Origin: CAVQGF01 sp045807945
Lineage (GTDB): Bacteria; Acidobacteriota; Terriglobia; Terriglobales; Acidobacteriaceae
Direction of reading: 5' to 3'
Length of the DNA: 8,078 bases
NCBI GenBank assembly: GCA_045807945.1
Contig: JBJMGI010000021.1
Span: 1-8,078, forward strand
Within the stretch, counting starts at the first letter, position 1, and every line of letters begins with the position of its first letter. Shown piece by piece: positions 5,602 to 8,078 of the stretch. Position numbers and translations under genes: made by a program. The notes beneath the pieces were generated by a model that ran no database searches, was not told where the DNA came from, and saw nothing but the letters and a program-made list of their open reading frames with translations.

Positions 5602-6933
5602 ATGGCCGAGACGTTTTTTGTCGAAAATTTCGGATGCAGGGCTGAGCAAGCTGATGGCGCCGCTATCGAGCGGCAGCTGCTGCTGCGCGGGTTTTCGCGA
5701 TCCGGGCGCCGCGAAGATGCACAAGTCGTGGTGCTGAACACGTGCACCGTCACAGCGGAAGCGGACAAAGACGCCCGGGCGGCGATTCGTCGCGTGCACC
5801 GCGAAAATCCTAGGACAAAAATCCTCGTCACCGGGTGCTACGCTCAACGCGCGCCGCAGGAGATCGCCGAACTTCCTGGGGTGACCTGGGTCGTCGGCAA
5901 CTCGCATAAGAGCAAAGTTGCGGAGGTGATCGCGCCGGCGAATTTTGTGTCGCTGAGCAGTTTGGTTCCGACTTCCGATTCGATTTTTGTAAGCGACATC
6001 TTCGCCCACACTGAACTACTGGCTGCTCCGGTTTTCGAGGCGAGCACGCATTCCGAGAAGACGCGCCCTAATCTCAAGGTCCAAGACGGCTGTAATAACC
6101 GCTGCTCGTTCTGCATCATTCCTTTCACGCGCGGGCAGAGCCGGTCGCTGGATTTGAACGAAGCCGTCCGCGAGGTGAATGAATTGGTGGCGGCCGGATA
6201 CAAAGAAGTAGTTATTTCCGGCATCAACCTCGGACGCTGGGGACGCAACTTCGCCAAGCAGGCTCGATTTGAAGATCTCGTTCGCTCGATCCTCGAGCGC
6301 ACCAGACTGGAGAAGCTGCGCATCAGCTCGGTCGAGCCGATGGATTGGTCCGACGAGCTGATTGAACTGGTCGCATCCTCACCGCGCATCGCCAAGCATG
6401 CGCACGTGCCGCTGCAATCCGGCAGCGATACGATCCTTCGCCGCATGCATCGCAAATACCGGCCCTGGCATTACGAAGAGCGGGTCCGTAAGATTCGCGC
6501 TGCCATACCCGATGCGGCGATCGGGGCCGACGTGATGGTCGGCTTCCCTGGTGAGACTGACGAGCTGTTCGAAGAGAGTCGCGCGTTCATCCAATCACTT
6601 CCGTTCACCTACCTGCATGTTTTTACATATTCGGCGCGGCCGGGAACGCCGGCAGCCGAGATGGCGAATCAAGTTCCCGTGCAGGTCGCGCGCGAGCGCA
6701 ACAGAATCCTGCGCGAGCTCTCGGCGGAAAAGAATTTCGAGTTCCGCAAGGCATTCCTTGGGAAGACGATCTCCGCGATCACGCTGCATCGTTCGGACCA
6801 CAGCTACACGGAGGCATTGACCGACAATTTCCTCAAGTTGCAACTCGAAGGGAAGCACGAGCCGAACGAGTGGGTGCAAGCCAACGTCGCGAACATTTCT
6901 GGCGATGGGCTGATTGGTTCTGCAGGGCTCTAA
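5602..6933 (+). CDS. mtaB: tRNA t6A37 methylthiotransferase MtaB (radical SAM)
   Basis: The 443-aa enzyme converts t6A at position 37 of ANN-decoding tRNAs to ms2t6A in the cytoplasm, using two iron-sulfur clusters and SAM. Domains in order: N-terminal methylthiotransferase domain (about 3-112) with cluster cysteines C12, C48 and C79; radical SAM domain (about 155-365) with the CxxxCxxC motif C164, C168, C171; short C-terminal TRAM-like domain (about 380-436). MtaB rather than MiaB or RimO is suggested by GCR.EQ at 11-16, NTCTVT at 46-51, CNNRCSFCIIPFTRG at 164-178, RRMHRKY at 280-286 and the TDNFLKL block at 407-413, all close to the Bacillus YqeV/MtaB pattern. Start: ATG at 5602, with only a weak GAAGAG (5590-5595) as SD. 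It reads alone, divergent from the receiver gene and 81 bases ahead of the next gene. Confidence 0.92.
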   Translation: MAETFFVENFGCRAEQADGAAIERQLLLRGFSRSGRREDAQVVVLNTCTVTAEADKDARAAIRRVHRENPRTKILVTGCYAQRAPQEIAELPGVTWVVGNSHKSKVAEVIAPANFVSLSSLVPTSDSIFVSDIFAHTELLAAPVFEASTHSEKTRPNLKVQDGCNNRCSFCIIPFTRGQSRSLDLNEAVREVNELVAAGYKEVVISGINLGRWGRNFAKQARFEDLVRSILERTRLEKLRISSVEPMDWSDELIELVASSPRIAKHAHVPLQSGSDTILRRMHRKYRPWHYEERVRKIRAAIPDAAIGADVMVGFPGETDELFEESRAFIQSLPFTYLHVFTYSARPGTPAAEMANQVPVQVARERNRILRELSAEKNFEFRKAFLGKTISAITLHRSDHSYTEALTDNFLKLQLEGKHEPNEWVQANVANISGDGLIGSAGL

Positions 6934-6980
6934 AGTTCACGGCTTTACTAATTCGCAACTACAAACGACAATAAATGTTT

Positions 6981-7008
6981 CGCTCGGCACGTGTGCGAGC
7001 GTAAGGAG
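6981..7008 (+). promoter_or_regulatory. Hairpin abutting the SD of the 60-aa gene
   Basis: CGCTCG (6981-6986) pairs with CGAGCG (6996-7001) around a nine-base loop holding the palindrome CACGTG. The SD TAAGGAG begins at 7002, directly after the stem, and the ATG is six bases beyond it. There is no T run, so it is not a terminator for mtaB. It may keep the SD exposed at the foot of a stem or stabilise the mRNA end. Short stems like this also occur by chance. Confidence 0.3.
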
Positions 7009-7014
7009 CCTTTC

Positions 7015-7197
7015 ATGAGCACTGCAACCGGCGAAGTCATCCGCATGATGAACTTCGTTGACGATATCGCTGCCACACTGCGTCGCATCAACGCCAACAT
7101 GAGCTTCATGACGCCGGAAGAGAAGAAGCGTCTGGCCGAATACATGCGCAAAGCCGACCCCAACTATTCGAAGGTCCTCGAGAGCCTGGAAAAGTAA
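7015..7197 (+). CDS. Conserved-looking 60-aa protein of unknown function, coupled to the dehydrogenase
   Basis: I do not recognise a family. The start ATG at 7015 has a clear SD (TAAGGAG, 7002-7008, six bases away); a GTG at 6991 is in frame but precedes the SD. The product is soluble, largely helical in appearance, with no signal peptide or membrane segment. It has an N-terminal segment with MMNFVDDIAATLRRI (11-25), a central NMSFMTPEEKKRLAEYMRKA (28-47), and a C-terminal DPNYSKVLESLEK. The TPEEKKRLAEYM part resembles a helix cap and amphipathic helix. The stop codon TAA shares its last base with the ATG of the dehydrogenase gene (TAATG at 7195-7199), so the two are very likely co-translated. 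That suggests a partner, regulator or adaptor of acyl-CoA metabolism, but this is inference from position. Confidence 0.82.
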   Translation: MSTATGEVIRMMNFVDDIAATLRRINANMSFMTPEEKKRLAEYMRKADPNYSKVLESLEK

Positions 7198-8075
7198 TGG
7201 CGGAGATCAAGACCATTGCCGTGATCGGCGCCGGCATCATGGGGCGCGGCATCGCGCACGCGGCTGCGCTTGGTGGCTATTGCACCATCCTAGAAGACAT
7301 TCTGCCCGCCAGCCTCCGCAAGGCGGAAGGGGAGATCCGCTCGAACCTTGATAAGGCCGTCGAACTCGGAAAGGTCCAGAAGAACGATGCTGATGCGGCG
7401 TTCTCGCGCATCGAGTACGCGGGCTCGGTCGAGGACGCAGTTCGTCAGGCTGACCTGGTGATCGAAGCAGTCCCGGAAGAGATCGAGTCGAAGATTGAGA
7501 TCTTCACGCTGCTCGACAAAGTCTCCAAACCGCACACGATCCTTGCTACCAACACGTCCTCGCTAAGCGTCACCGAGATCGCCAGCGTGACGTATCGCGC
7601 GAAAAAATGTTTAGGGATGCACTTCTTCAATCCTGTCCACAAAATGAAGCTGCTCGAGATCGTGCGCGCTCTCGAAACCGACGACGAGACGCTCGCCGCA
7701 TGCGTGGAAGTTGGCAAGCGCATGGGAAAAGAAGTTGTAGTGGTGAAAGAGTCGCCAGGGTTCATCACCAGCCGCATCAACGCGATGATCGGCAACGAAG
7801 CGTTCTATATGTTGCAAGAGGGAATCGCTTCCGCAGCAGACATTGATAAGGCTCTGAAGCTAGGACTGAACCACCCCATGGGACCATTCGAGCTGGTGGA
7901 TCTGGTCGGACTCGATACCCGCCTGCACATCCTGGAATACCTGCACCGCACCCTGGGCGAAAAGTTCAAGCCATCGCCGCTGCTGATCCAGTACGTCAAA
8001 GCAGGACGCCTGGGCCGCAAGTCGGGGCGCGGCGTTTTCGAGTATGCCGAAGCGCCCAAAGCTGCCAAGAGGTAG
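7197..8075 (+). CDS. 3-hydroxyacyl-CoA (3-hydroxybutyryl-CoA) dehydrogenase
   Basis: The complete 292-aa enzyme oxidises L-3-hydroxyacyl-CoA to 3-oxoacyl-CoA with NAD, or runs the reverse, in fatty-acid oxidation or C4 acyl-CoA (butyrate/PHB-type) pathways; it is of the Hbd/MmgB/PaaH class. Seen: Rossmann GxGxxG at G11-G13-G16 and acidic E33 at the end of strand 2, as expected for NAD; IEAVPE at 89-94; NTSSLS at 119-124 with catalytic-region S121; H142 in GMHFFNPV; E154 in KLLEIV; then a C-terminal helical domain with NHPMGPFEL (225-233) and GRKSGRGVFEY (273-283). The usual VNR after PGF, whose Asn contributes to the active site, reads TSR here (T191-S192-R193). The start overlaps the stop of the 60-aa gene by one base; the only upstream SD-like sequence is a weak GGAAAAG, which supports translational coupling. 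Exact chain-length preference cannot be read from sequence. Confidence 0.94.
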   Translation: MAEIKTIAVIGAGIMGRGIAHAAALGGYCTILEDILPASLRKAEGEIRSNLDKAVELGKVQKNDADAAFSRIEYAGSVEDAVRQADLVIEAVPEEIESKIEIFTLLDKVSKPHTILATNTSSLSVTEIASVTYRAKKCLGMHFFNPVHKMKLLEIVRALETDDETLAACVEVGKRMGKEVVVVKESPGFITSRINAMIGNEAFYMLQEGIASAADIDKALKLGLNHPMGPFELVDLVGLDTRLHILEYLHRTLGEKFKPSPLLIQYVKAGRLGRKSGRGVFEYAEAPKAAKR

Positions 8076-8078
8076 TTC

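Noticed and set aside
5844..6455. A 203-codon minus-strand frame within mtaB.
   Set aside because: It lies wholly inside the conserved radical SAM gene and shows no family features of its own.

Overview
The window looks like chromosomal DNA of a member of the Acidobacteriota, probably of the Terriglobia/Koribacter type. This is an inference from gene content. The barrel of a large Oar-like TonB-dependent receptor is followed by a lipoprotein of the acidobacterial PQQ-like beta-propeller family, a combination especially frequent in that phylum. The DNA is moderately GC-rich and densely coded. No mobile element, tRNA, rRNA or CRISPR array was seen.

Layout. (1) Bases 2-2272: 3' part of a TonB-dependent outer-membrane receptor, cut by the left edge. 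(2) 2412-4016: a secreted beta-propeller lipoprotein, followed by a very stable hairpin. (3) 4077-4379: promoter-like sequence, ribosomal protein S21 (rpsU) with a TTG start, and a terminator-like hairpin. (4) 4380-4545: a leader with several inverted repeats whose ends can pair and cover the ribosome binding site of the next gene. (5) 4553-4861: a small double zinc-ribbon protein, then a strong terminator shared with the convergent gene. (6) 4931-5389, minus strand: a stand-alone response-regulator receiver. (7) 5602-6933: MtaB, the tRNA ms2t6A methylthiotransferase. (8) 7015-8075: a 60-aa protein of unknown function overlapping by one base with a complete 3-hydroxyacyl-CoA dehydrogenase.

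The first two genes act at the cell envelope. The middle block is biased to translation and nucleic-acid function: S21, tRNA modification, and a zinc ribbon that could bind nucleic acid or protein. The last two genes form a probable translationally coupled pair linked to acyl-CoA metabolism. No multi-gene novel system is evident. The items most worth follow-up are the possible structured leader RNA before the zinc-ribbon gene, the unknown small protein coupled to the dehydrogenase, and the Ser in place of the usual active-site Asn in the dehydrogenase. No gene-free stretch exceeds 300 bases; the longest are 4344-4552 and 5390-5601.
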